Shown piece after piece: positions 8,818 to 18,100 of a DNA stretch of 64,000 nucleotides (its first letter is position 1; the number at the start of each line of letters is the position of its first letter). Below the pieces are notes generated by a model. It ran no database searches and had not been told where the DNA came from. It was given only the letters and a program-made list of their open reading frames with translations. Made by a program: the position numbers and the translations under genes. The DNA is taken from positions 186,001 to 250,000 of the forward strand of contig JAIBCL010000007.1 of NCBI GenBank assembly GCA_019694165.1. The letters run 5' to 3'. This DNA is from Verrucomicrobiaceae bacterium (lineage in GTDB: Bacteria; Verrucomicrobiota; Verrucomicrobiia; Verrucomicrobiales; Verrucomicrobiaceae).

Positions 8818-10248
8818 TCATGCGATGAGTTCAGGAATCGGTTTCCCATTCTCCACGATATGCACCGGGCGTCCGTTCAAGTCGTCGATCGTCACCTTTG
8901 ACGAGTCGATGCCGAGATGGTGGTAGATCGTCGAGAGGAAGTCGCCGGGGCCGCAGGGACGTTCGACGACATCTTCGCCGCGCTTGTCGCTCGCGCCAAT
9001 GACGCCGCCGGTCTGGATGCCACCGCCAGCCCAGATGTTGGTGAAGGCGCGAGGCCAGTGGTCGCGGCCAGGTTGAAGAGTGCCAGCAGGAGCGCTCGCA
9101 TCTCCGGCTCCAGTGCTGCGGTCGAAGCTGATCTTCGGCGTGCGGCCAAATTCTCCCGTCACAACAACGAGCACGCGTTTGTCCAAACCGCGCGCATAGA
9201 CGTCTTCGATGAGTGCGGAGACAGCGCGGTCATAGTTTGGCATGCGGAAACGCAGGGCTTCGAACTGATGCTGGTTCACCGCGTGGTCGTCCCAGTTGCC
9301 GACGCGACCGCAGAGCGGACCACTGAGCTGGCTGGTGATGATCTCCACGCCCGACTCCACGAGACGGCGCGCGAGGAGCAACTGCTGGCCCCAACGATTG
9401 CGACCATAGCGGTCACGGGTGGCCGGGTCTTCCTTGCTGAGGTCAAAGGCATCACGCGTGCTCGGGTTTGTGAGCAGCGTCATGGCCTGGGTTTCGAATT
9501 TGTCGAGCGCTCCGAGTTCGCCTTCGCGGTCAAAGGCACGCTCCATGCGGTCGAGGCTCTTGCGCAGGGCGACCTTGTCGCTGAGGCGGCGGGTTTCAGC
9601 CGCGTCAGAGAGACCGATATTCGGCACCTCGAAGTTCGGACGGTTCGGATCGTCGCTGACAGCGAAGGGCGAATACGCGTCACCGAGATAAGCCGGACCG
9701 CAGTATTCAGGCGAGGCGGGATTCACACCGACATAGTTCGGCAGCGGGTTCGCGCGCTTGCCTTCCTTGGAGCGCAGGTAGTTCGCCACGGACATCCAGT
9801 CAGGGAGTTTCACCTTCGGTTTGTCGCGCACATCGGGGTCGCCGGAAAGCATCTGCATCGAGCCCGCCGGATGTCCGCCTGCGCCCTGGTTCATCGAGCG
9901 GAGGATGGTGAACTTGTCCGCGATCTTCGCATTCATCGGCAGCAGCTCGGTGAAGTGCGTGCCTGGAATCTTCGTTGGGATGGTCTTGAACGGACCGCGA
10001 TACTCGCTGCTCGCCTCGGGCTTCGGATCATAGGTATCGACATGGGACTGTCCGCCCGGCAGCCAGACCATGATGATGGCTTTGCGCTCTGATTTCGGCA
10101 GCGACGCATTGGCGGCACGCAGTTTGAGCAAACCTGGCCAGGTGAGCGAGGCCATGCCTGTCAGACCGATTTGCATGAATCCACGACGTGACATGGGTGT
10201 GGGGCCCGGACAGCGGATGATGGGAGAGGGTTTGATGATGGAGGACAT
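8818..10248 (-). CDS. DUF1501 family protein (exported sulfatase-like)
   Basis: 476 aa from ATG at 10248, 17 bp after the stop of the upstream gene. A twin-arginine-type leader (SRRGFMQIGLTGMASL, residues 20-35) directs export. The DUF1501 body has 'IIMVWLPGGQSHVDTYDPKP', 'FTILRSMNQGAGGHP', 'LLLARRLVESGVEIIT', 'VVTGEFGRTPKI' and 'DHWPRAFTNIWAGGGI', all typical. The fold is of the alkaline phosphatase/sulfatase superfamily but the function is unproven. It is the last gene of an operon with a PSCyt1-WD40 protein and a PPC protein, a gene set repeatedly seen in Planctomycetes and Verrucomicrobia. Confidence 0.93.
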   Translation of the reverse strand: MSSIIKPSPIIRCPGPTPMSRRGFMQIGLTGMASLTWPGLLKLRAANASLPKSERKAIIMVWLPGGQSHVDTYDPKPEASSEYRGPFKTIPTKIPGTHFTELLPMNAKIADKFTILRSMNQGAGGHPAGSMQMLSGDPDVRDKPKVKLPDWMSVANYLRSKEGKRANPLPNYVGVNPASPEYCGPAYLGDAYSPFAVSDDPNRPNFEVPNIGLSDAAETRRLSDKVALRKSLDRMERAFDREGELGALDKFETQAMTLLTNPSTRDAFDLSKEDPATRDRYGRNRWGQQLLLARRLVESGVEIITSQLSGPLCGRVGNWDDHAVNQHQFEALRFRMPNYDRAVSALIEDVYARGLDKRVLVVVTGEFGRTPKISFDRSTGAGDASAPAGTLQPGRDHWPRAFTNIWAGGGIQTGGVIGASDKRGEDVVERPCGPGDFLSTIYHHLGIDSSKVTIDDLNGRPVHIVENGKPIPELIA

Positions 10249-10265
10249 GATGTTCGGTCTGAGGG

Positions 10266-12560
10266 TTATTTGGCTCCAAATACGGCGAGTTCCTTCCCGT
10301 TCGTTCCATCCCACATGCGGAAGACGCTGTCTTCACCGCCTGCGACGATGGTGCCGCCGTTCGGCGTGCTGGCGCTGGCCTGCATGTAATCGGGGAGATT
10401 GGCGATGCTGCGGACATCGCCGCCGTCATCGGTGACGATGCGCACGCGATTGTCACCCGCAGCGGTAACGATCTGGTTGGTGGCTCCGATGAACTGCACG
10501 GAGGTGACTTCCTTCGTCCAGCCTTCGATCTTCTTCTTCCGCTCGCCGATGATCATGTCCCAGGTGTTCACCACGCCTTCGGCACCGCTGGTGGCGAGGA
10601 CGCGACCATCCGCACGGAAGGCGACGCTGGTGACATGATGGGTGTGGCCTTCGAACAGGTTCACCTGCTTGCCGGAAGCGATGTCCGTCACGCGCGCGAT
10701 CTTGTCCGCCGCACCTGATGCGAGGAGTTTTCCATCCGGTGAGAAGTCGAGACAAAGGACGGTGTCCGCGTGACGCTCCTTCCAGACCTTGACGGGCTTG
10801 CCCGTGGCAACGTCGATCAAGGCAATGTCGCCCGACCGGGAGAGTTCACCGCCACCGGCGGCAAGCGTTTTGCCATCGGGACTGAAGCGCACGGCATTCA
10901 CACGATCAGCAAACAAGGAGCGATCCGAGGTGCTGCCGATCGTGCGCTCAAGCGTCCAGCGCGGGGTGGTGCCGGTGGACAAAGTAACGCCGGTGCTGGC
11001 GGAGAATGATCCATCCGCATTCGCCACCAAGGTCGTCGTCGAACCGGCATTCGGAGTAATCTGTTCGACAGGCGCACCCGATGCCACAGCCCACACGCCA
11101 AGCGAATGATCATCCAGCAGCGCCGCCACACGCTGGCCATCAGCAGCGAAGGCAACGGCGAGAGGTTTCGTCGTGGCTTTGCTCAAGGAAGCTTTCAACG
11201 CCGTGAGATCGGCAGAGGCTTTCTCCTGCGCTTTCTTTGCGGAATCGACGGCAGCGTTTGCAGCAGCAACAGCCTTGGCGTTCTTCGCCTTCGAGTCCGA
11301 GATGCGCTTCACGTCGGCTTCGGCGTCCTTCACATTGCTCTCGGCGGCGGAGACTGCGGACAAAGCCGAGACTTCCGTCATCGCAGCGACCTGGAACTTC
11401 TCCTGGGCGTTTTTCAGCTTCTTCTCCAGCGCGGCGTCGGCTTTGCCACCGGGAGCCTTCGCGATCTCAGCCTTCACTTCATCGACGCCCTTTTGCGCCG
11501 TTGTCTTCGCTTCGGTGGTCGGCGGCACAGCCTTCTGTTTCTCGGGCAGCACTTTCTTCATCGCCGCGATGGCGTCGTTCGCCTTCTTCAAAAGTTCGTC
11601 CAGCGCCTTGTCCTGGGACTCTACGCGAGCGATCTCGGACTTTTGGAACGCCTGCTCCAAGGTCTGTGCTGCGACGATCCACTCGAGTTCGGCCATCTTT
11701 TTCGTGCTGGCGACATTGCCACGCAACTCGGCGATTTGTTTCGCCGTCGCCGACTCCCACACGCGCACCGAACCGTCCGCGCAACCGGTGACGACCTGCT
11801 TGCCGTCGGCGGACATCGCGCTGCTCGTGATGGTGACTTTGCCCGCAGTCTGGATCTTATTGATCAAATCCGCGCTCGCCGGCGTCGTCGATCCCTTCGC
11901 GCCAGCAGTCGCTGCCGCCGACTCCAGGTGCCACACTTTCGCCTCACGGAAGCTGCCACTTGCCAGACGCGTGCCGTCTGGACTGAAGGCCAGCGACTGA
12001 ACCAGCGCACGATGCGCGGCTCCGCTCTTCTCTTTGGGGTCACTGATCTGTCCGACCATCTGCCGGGTGGCCAGATCATAGACGTAGATGTGGTTCGAAC
12101 GACCGCAGGCCGCATATCGACCATCTCTCGTCATCGCGATGGTGTAGATGGGATCGACGCTGGCGGCCATCGCTTGCAGCACCACCACGCGCTCCTGCTG
12201 CACAGAACTCTTCGCCCCCTGATCGATCCACTGGCTGAGCAGCGCGATCTCACCGGCGCTGAGATTCATCGCGCCAGACTTGTTGTTCGGCGGCGGCATC
12301 TCCATGTCTTTGAGATGCTTGGACGCTTTAACCACAAGGCTATCAGCGCTTTTGCCAGGAATGATCGACGGACCATTTTCACCGCCTTTGATCATCAATT
12401 CCGGCGTCTCCATGTTGAGGCCGGCCTTGGTGGTGGTCTTGTTGTGACAGGAGACGCAGTTCGCTTTCAGGAACGGATAGACGTCCTTGTAAAAGTCGAG
12501 ATCAGCAGCACCAGCGGACGCGATGAAGGAGGATGCAGCGAGGATCGTGATCGGTTTCAT
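10266..12560 (-). CDS. PSCyt1 c-type cytochrome / WD40 repeat protein with inserted coiled coil
   Basis: 764 aa with signal peptide (MKPITILAASSFIASAGA). A planctomycete cytochrome C domain follows: haem motif CVSCH at residues 35-39 and the distal 'MPPPNNK' methionine region near 90-100. WD40 blades run from about 135 to 280 (FSPDGTRLASGSF, GCADGSVRVWES). A long Lys/Ala/Glu-rich coiled coil (about 285-465) interrupts the propeller, and blades resume to the C-terminus (RFSPDGKTLAAGG, LDFSPDGKLLASGA, FRADGRVLATSG). It is probably a periplasmic haem protein anchored in a complex. Its start overlaps the upstream stop by 4 bp (ATGA), implying translational coupling. Confidence 0.92.
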   Translation of the reverse strand: MKPITILAASSFIASAGAADLDFYKDVYPFLKANCVSCHNKTTTKAGLNMETPELMIKGGENGPSIIPGKSADSLVVKASKHLKDMEMPPPNNKSGAMNLSAGEIALLSQWIDQGAKSSVQQERVVVLQAMAASVDPIYTIAMTRDGRYAACGRSNHIYVYDLATRQMVGQISDPKEKSGAAHRALVQSLAFSPDGTRLASGSFREAKVWHLESAAATAGAKGSTTPASADLINKIQTAGKVTITSSAMSADGKQVVTGCADGSVRVWESATAKQIAELRGNVASTKKMAELEWIVAAQTLEQAFQKSEIARVESQDKALDELLKKANDAIAAMKKVLPEKQKAVPPTTEAKTTAQKGVDEVKAEIAKAPGGKADAALEKKLKNAQEKFQVAAMTEVSALSAVSAAESNVKDAEADVKRISDSKAKNAKAVAAANAAVDSAKKAQEKASADLTALKASLSKATTKPLAVAFAADGQRVAALLDDHSLGVWAVASGAPVEQITPNAGSTTTLVANADGSFSASTGVTLSTGTTPRWTLERTIGSTSDRSLFADRVNAVRFSPDGKTLAAGGGELSRSGDIALIDVATGKPVKVWKERHADTVLCLDFSPDGKLLASGAADKIARVTDIASGKQVNLFEGHTHHVTSVAFRADGRVLATSGAEGVVNTWDMIIGERKKKIEGWTKEVTSVQFIGATNQIVTAAGDNRVRIVTDDGGDVRSIANLPDYMQASASTPNGGTIVAGGEDSVFRMWDGTNGKELAVFGAK

Positions 12561-14749
12561 TTCTTGGAGGCGGTTGCGACTTGAGCGGCTTTGACCGAGA
12601 CGCGGATGGGTTCGGAAATGATGATGTCCACGGTGTCCGTGGGAGCTGCGGCATCCGTGATGGCTTTCATCTTCTTTGTGGCGCTCGCCATCGCGGCATC
12701 GGCCTGCTTTTGTTTCTCCGCAGCTTTCTTCGCGGCTTCGGCATCGGTGGCGGCGACCTTTTTCGCAGCTTCCGCAGCCGCCACGGCATCCTGCTCTGCC
12801 TTTTTCTTTTCAGCCTCCGCGAGCGGCACGGCGGCGGGGTTGTAACGGTATTTGCTGATGCCCAGGCTCTTGAAAGCAAAGGTGTAGTCCCCTGGTGCGA
12901 TCTTCAATGCGGCGAGATCAATGGGCACTTCGAAGGTCGCTGCTTTCAGCGGAACCTCGAACTCCTTGATGCCGCTGAAACCATCACCGTAAGCAGTCAC
13001 GCGGATCGAAGAGCCGTTGAACTCATTGCGCCACGTGAGCTTGAGCGGGAGTTTAAGCGTCTCGCCAGCCTTCGCTTCATAGACCTTCTTCTCCGCAGCG
13101 GAGATCGTGACCGGCGCGCCTTCAGATTCCGTGACCGATACGGGCACCTGGGCAAACAGACGCGGCGCAGGAATCTCGCCGTGAGCGTCTTTCACCGGCC
13201 ACTCGGTGCTGGCGATGCGGGCTTCGTGAGTGACGGGCTTGCCGTTGATGGCAGCCTTGCCAACGATCTTCGCGAGCGAGAAGCCGCGCTTCGCACCGCT
13301 GTCGGCGCTGACGATGAGATGGCCGTAGGGCTTGCCTTTGCCGATCTTCAATCCGGCAGCGCTGACTCCAGGAGGCAGGTTCTCCATGCTGATCTCAATC
13401 TCTTCATCAAACCCATCGCGACGCACGACGGCGACTTCAAACACCCGCGAGTCGCCCTGCCGAAGTGCGAGCGGCTTCGATAGCGCCGCACGGTCGCCAT
13501 TGCGCAGCGTCATGTGCACTGCCCAGGCGGCGAGCGAGAAATCCGGTGCGGCCTGGCGCACGATAAGGCGGTAGATGTTGTTCGGGTCCTTTCGCGTGCC
13601 ACCGAACAGATCGCGCACTTGAAGCCGGTAGGCGCCATCTTCTTTGACCTCGAACTTGCCGTTTACGTCAGGCGACCCGGCGTCATACACCGGACCGTCG
13701 TAGGAGTAGCCGTTGCTCGATGTCTTCATCGGCTGGGCGATGTCATTCAGCTCGGCCACATCGGTGGTCTTTCCATCTTTGACCTGCTGAACGAGCACGA
13801 AGGGATCGGTGTTCAAACCGAAGCGCTCGGAGGCGACTTCCACCCACCACGTCTCGCCTTTCTTGGCGGTGAACTCGAAGGTGTCCACATCCGCTGCTGG
13901 ATAGAAACTGCCCGCGATGTCGCACGGCAGCGTGATCTTCTGCGCCTGATCTGCCTTGTTGTTCGGTTCCTTTTCTTGCGCAGCCGCATTCGCACTGAGT
14001 CCGGCCGGCGGCCAGGACATCGCGCTGACCATCTGGGTCTGAGGCTGCCGTGGCGCAGGGTCGCTTCCCTTCACTTCCTGCAAAGCGAGGCGGTAGAAAT
14101 AGCGATCGCCACCGCCATAGGTGATGTCGCTGACTTTGATCAAATACGTGCCGTCCGCGGGAGCCGTGAAGTCGATCACACCGCCCGTGCGATTCACCAA
14201 CAGATCGTGTCCCTGCACATCGCCGAGGATGACCACCGGCGTGAGTCGTGAGTCAATGCCCACCGCCGCACAATCCACCGCCACTCGCTTGCCTTTGGTC
14301 CCCTGGAACGAATAGAAGTCCACGGCACGCTTGGTCATGGTCGCATTGCAAATGGTGCCAACATGCAAGGGCATCGCGGTCTCGACAGAGTTGTTCGCCT
14401 TCGCTCGCGTGACCTCGGGCAGCTTGTTCACTGAGAACGCACGGGCCGATGAAACTCCCAGCCGCGACATCACACGCGCATCATAAACACCGACGGGCGC
14501 ATCCGCCGCGATGGAGACGCTGAATTTGTTCTCAGCCCCGGCGACAGGTTTGGCCGTGATCTTCGGAGTCGAAAACTGCATCTCGGTCACGTCCTCGATG
14601 TTTTCGCCGGTAATGGTCACTTCCAATGTCGTGCCCACCTGCCCGCCCATCGGCGTAACGGTGAGCAAACGCGGCAACGGCAACGTGACCTGCTGCGCAA
14701 GCGCAGAGGCACTGATCAAAGCTAGAGAGCAAGCGAGTCGGAGGTTCAT
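12557..14749 (-). CDS. Secreted PPC/IPT-domain protein, first gene of cytochrome operon
   Basis: 730 aa with signal peptide (MNLRLACSLALISASALA-Q). An IPT/TIG-like domain starts at about residue 28 (LTVTPMGGQVGTTLEVTITGENI). Two bacterial pre-peptidase C-terminal (PPC)-type modules follow, marked by 'VDFYSFQGTKGKRVAVDC' with 'DGTYLIKVSD' and by 'VDTFEFTAKKGETWWVEVASER' with 'DGAYRLQVRDLFGG'. A Lys/Ala-rich helix lies near the C-terminus (about 650-700). Such proteins bind surface carbohydrate or protein partners. It heads a tightly coupled three-gene operon with the PSCyt1-WD40 and DUF1501 genes. Confidence 0.9.
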   Translation of the reverse strand: MNLRLACSLALISASALAQQVTLPLPRLLTVTPMGGQVGTTLEVTITGENIEDVTEMQFSTPKITAKPVAGAENKFSVSIAADAPVGVYDARVMSRLGVSSARAFSVNKLPEVTRAKANNSVETAMPLHVGTICNATMTKRAVDFYSFQGTKGKRVAVDCAAVGIDSRLTPVVILGDVQGHDLLVNRTGGVIDFTAPADGTYLIKVSDITYGGGDRYFYRLALQEVKGSDPAPRQPQTQMVSAMSWPPAGLSANAAAQEKEPNNKADQAQKITLPCDIAGSFYPAADVDTFEFTAKKGETWWVEVASERFGLNTDPFVLVQQVKDGKTTDVAELNDIAQPMKTSSNGYSYDGPVYDAGSPDVNGKFEVKEDGAYRLQVRDLFGGTRKDPNNIYRLIVRQAAPDFSLAAWAVHMTLRNGDRAALSKPLALRQGDSRVFEVAVVRRDGFDEEIEISMENLPPGVSAAGLKIGKGKPYGHLIVSADSGAKRGFSLAKIVGKAAINGKPVTHEARIASTEWPVKDAHGEIPAPRLFAQVPVSVTESEGAPVTISAAEKKVYEAKAGETLKLPLKLTWRNEFNGSSIRVTAYGDGFSGIKEFEVPLKAATFEVPIDLAALKIAPGDYTFAFKSLGISKYRYNPAAVPLAEAEKKKAEQDAVAAAEAAKKVAATDAEAAKKAAEKQKQADAAMASATKKMKAITDAAAPTDTVDIIISEPIRVSVKAAQVATASKK

Positions 14750-15155
14750 TGCGAGGGAAACCTACGCCGCAAGAGGCAGGGTCCATTCAAGGTGCCCATC
14801 CCGATACTTGAGCACGGTCCCGGACTCGCCATGCGGTGTCGATGCCGCTGGTGGTGAGTGATCTCCTGACCCGCTCACGCGGCCACTCAGGGTCGACCAG
14901 CTCGCGGCAGTTGGCGCTGTCTAGCTGTAGTGGCTGATGATGGGGTGGCGGAACAGCCGCGCCCAACTGGTGTGCCTTGGCCGGGGACGGCTGGGACTGG
15001 CCAGCCAGGATGAATCGCAATAGTGATAATTTTGCCATCTGGTATAGTTTTTATGTTGAATTTCCGAAAATCGACAGCTATATGGCTATTGGTTGTGTGA
15101 ATATTATCGTTTTATCGATTCAATCTTGCGAATCGGGCCACAACCATACCTCACC
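14750..15155. other. Intergenic region between divergent genes
   Basis: 406 bp separating the leftward PPC operon and the rightward giant gene. The half next to 15000-15150 is distinctly AT-richer than its surroundings, as expected of a promoter region. No convincing protein is encoded in either direction; the minus-strand reading frame at 14787-15038 has no recognisable family. Confidence 0.6.
15056..15084 (+). promoter_or_regulatory. Candidate sigma-70-type promoter
   Basis: TTGAAT at 15056-15061 and TATATG at 15079-15084, separated by 17 bp, lie in the AT-rich block 72 bp before the ATG of the giant secreted protein. Each box matches the consensus at four of six positions, so this is only a candidate. 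Confidence 0.3.
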
Positions 15156-18100
15156 ATGTCCCACCGTCCGTCCCGTCTCCTTTTCGCCTGCCTGTCTCTC
15201 GTGGCAGTTTCGGCCCGGGCAGAATTCAGCGCAGTCTGCAAAGTCGTCACCGGCAGTGGGGCAGCAGCCTATGAAGTCCGGACTTGGGGGAGTCCGCAGG
15301 CATTCGTCGCCAACACTGGTGGCGTCATTCTTGGCACAAGACCGCAAACCGTGGCAATGGAATCCTTCACCGTCAGCCCGAATGGCGACCTCTACTCGGT
15401 GCAGGTTGCGGGATGGGACCCGTCGAAGTACGAGATCTACCGCTATCGCGACGCCTACGATTTCGTGAACAACAACAACACGATCATCGGAGTGAATTCG
15501 ACAGCCGGGGTGTTGGCCGGTGTCACGTTCGATGCGAGCGGGCAGTTTTACGCCGTGCAGGATGTGACCGTCGGCGGGGGAAGCCGCAGCTATCTGGTGA
15601 AGCGCTGGGCATCCATCACCGATTTCGTCTACGACACGAATCCCACCACGCTCGGCACACGGACGAACTCGGGAGTACAGACCGGCATCGAATTCATCGA
15701 CGGGCGGCTTTGCTCGATCGAGGAAAAGACGGGTGGCGGCGTGCTCTCGTACGAAGTTTGGGATTGGGGTACGTCCTTCGCGGGATTCATCAGCAAGACG
15801 GGAACCAAGACCGGCACACGCACGGGCATCGAACAGACCGTGGCCATTTTCTCGATGTCACACGACGTGCCGCAGCCCCAGACGGTGGTGGCACGCAGTC
15901 CGCAGTGGCCGTGGCTGGGGAATCGTTTTCCGGCGTCGATCCCAGGGTCACAGGCCGGCTGGGCGACAACCAATGCGTTCCCGAATCTGACCTTCGAGGA
16001 TCCTGTGAAAATGCTGCCGCAGCCGAACTCGAACCGCCTTTGGGTCATTGGCCGGCAGGGACACATCTGGTGGTTTGAAAACAATCCGGCGACAACCGAC
16101 AAGACGCTCGCTCTCGACCACTACAACTCGACCATGGGCCACGAAGACTGCGGGATGCTCGGCATCGCCTTTCATCCCCAGTTCGGTCAGGCCGGATCAC
16201 CAAATCGCGGGTACATCTATGTTTGGTATAACTACCGCCCCACCGGCAACACCGGCAGCGTGGGAGCAAACTACAACCGCCTCTCCCGCTTCACGCTCGC
16301 CGACGGGGCGTCAATCATCGATCCCGCCAGCGAGTACGTGCTCATCAACCAGTTCGATGAGCATTCGTGGCACAATGGCGGCGACATGTTCTTCGGCCCC
16401 GACGGTTTTCTCTACGTGAGCAATGGCGACGAAGGCGGCGCAAACGACCAGTACAACAACACGCAGAAAATCAACGACGGCCTCTTCTCCGGTGTGCTGC
16501 GCATCGACGTGGACCGGGATGCGTCGCGCAGCCATCCGGTCCGCCGCCAGCCGCGCGCCGGCGGCACGCCGCCTGCTGGCTGGCCCGGCACGTACACCCA
16601 GGGCTACTACATCCCGAACGACAATCCCTGGCTCGACCCTGGCGGCTCGGTGCTCGAGGAGTTCTACGCCATCGGGCTGCGCAGCCCGCACCGCATGACG
16701 CGCGATCCGCTCACGGGCACGGTCTTCATTGGCGACATCGGGCAAGCGGCGCGCGAGGAGGTCGATATCCTCGCCCGCGGCGCGAATTTCCAGTGGGGCT
16801 ACCGCGAGGGCGACATCTCAGGCCCCAAGGCCATGCCGTCGCCCCTCATCGGCACCGACACGCCGCCGGTGTGGAGCTACTCCCGCTCGCAGGGGGATTC
16901 CTGCGTCATCGGTGGTCATGTCTATCGCGGCACTTCTCTCGCCGCCGACATCGGCGGGAAGTTCGTCTTTGGCGACTACATCTCCGGCCGGATCTGGGCC
17001 ATGGCCTGGCAGGGCGCCCCTGCGGCACATGTCACCCAGCTCACCATCGTGACCGGATATACTCTTTCCGGCTTCGGCGTCGATCAGGGCAACGAGCTTT
17101 ACCTCATGAGCCTGGGAGCACAGGGGAAGATACTCAAGCTCGTCCACGCCCAGACCCAGCAGCCTCCCGCCACGCTTTCCGCCACCGGAGCGTTTTCTGA
17201 TCTTGCCACGCTGACCCCTGCTCCCGGCGTCATCGCCTTCGACGTAAACTCGCCGCTCTACTCCGACAATGCCCTCAAGCAGCGCTGGATCGCCGTGCCG
17301 AACAATGGCGCGCCCTACGACTCCACTGAAACCGTAGGCTTCAACTCCGCCGCCGAATGGACTTACCCGGCCGGCACTGTGCTCATCAAGCAGTTCGACC
17401 TCGCCGTCGATGACACAAACCCGGACATCCGCCGGCGCATCGAGACCCGCTTCAACGTCAAAACCACCAGCGGCGAATGGTACGGCGTCGCTTACAAGTG
17501 GCGGGCCGATGGCAGTGACGCTGATCTCCTCGAAGACAGCGCCACTGAGAACGTGACCATCGCCACGCAGGGCGGCGGCACGCGCATGCAATCGTGGTAT
17601 TTCCCCAGCCGCAGCGACTGCATGAGCTGCCACACGCCCGCATCATCGCAGGTCCTCGGCCCGCGCACATGGCAGCTCAACGGCACCTACTCGTACCCAG
17701 GCACCACCACGACGGGCAATCAGCTCCAGATCTGGAGTGACATCGGCATGTTCGATCAGACCCTCACCCCCGCGCAGATCGCCGGCTTCCTGAAAACCGT
17801 CTCGATCCACGACACCACCGCCCCGCTGGAGACACGCGTGCGCTCGTATCTCGACTCGAACTGCTCCAGTTGCCATCGCCCGGGAGGCGTCCGCGCGCGC
17901 ATGGACTTCCGCTTCACCACACCGCTCTCTCAGCAGAGCATCGTAAACGGCCCGCTCAATGACACCCTCGGCATCAACGGCGCCTACGAGGTCGCGCCCG
18001 GCAGCATCTGGCAGTCCATGATGCACATCCGCATCGGCAGCCTCGATCCCTCCATCCAGATGCCGCCCATTGGCCGCGGTACCGTCGATTCGTCCGCGCT

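Noticed and set aside
11106-12584. Open frame of about 492 codons on the plus strand opposite the PSCyt1-WD40 gene
   Set aside because: The minus-strand gene has a signal peptide, CVSCH and WD40 blades; the plus frame is Arg-rich antisense noise.
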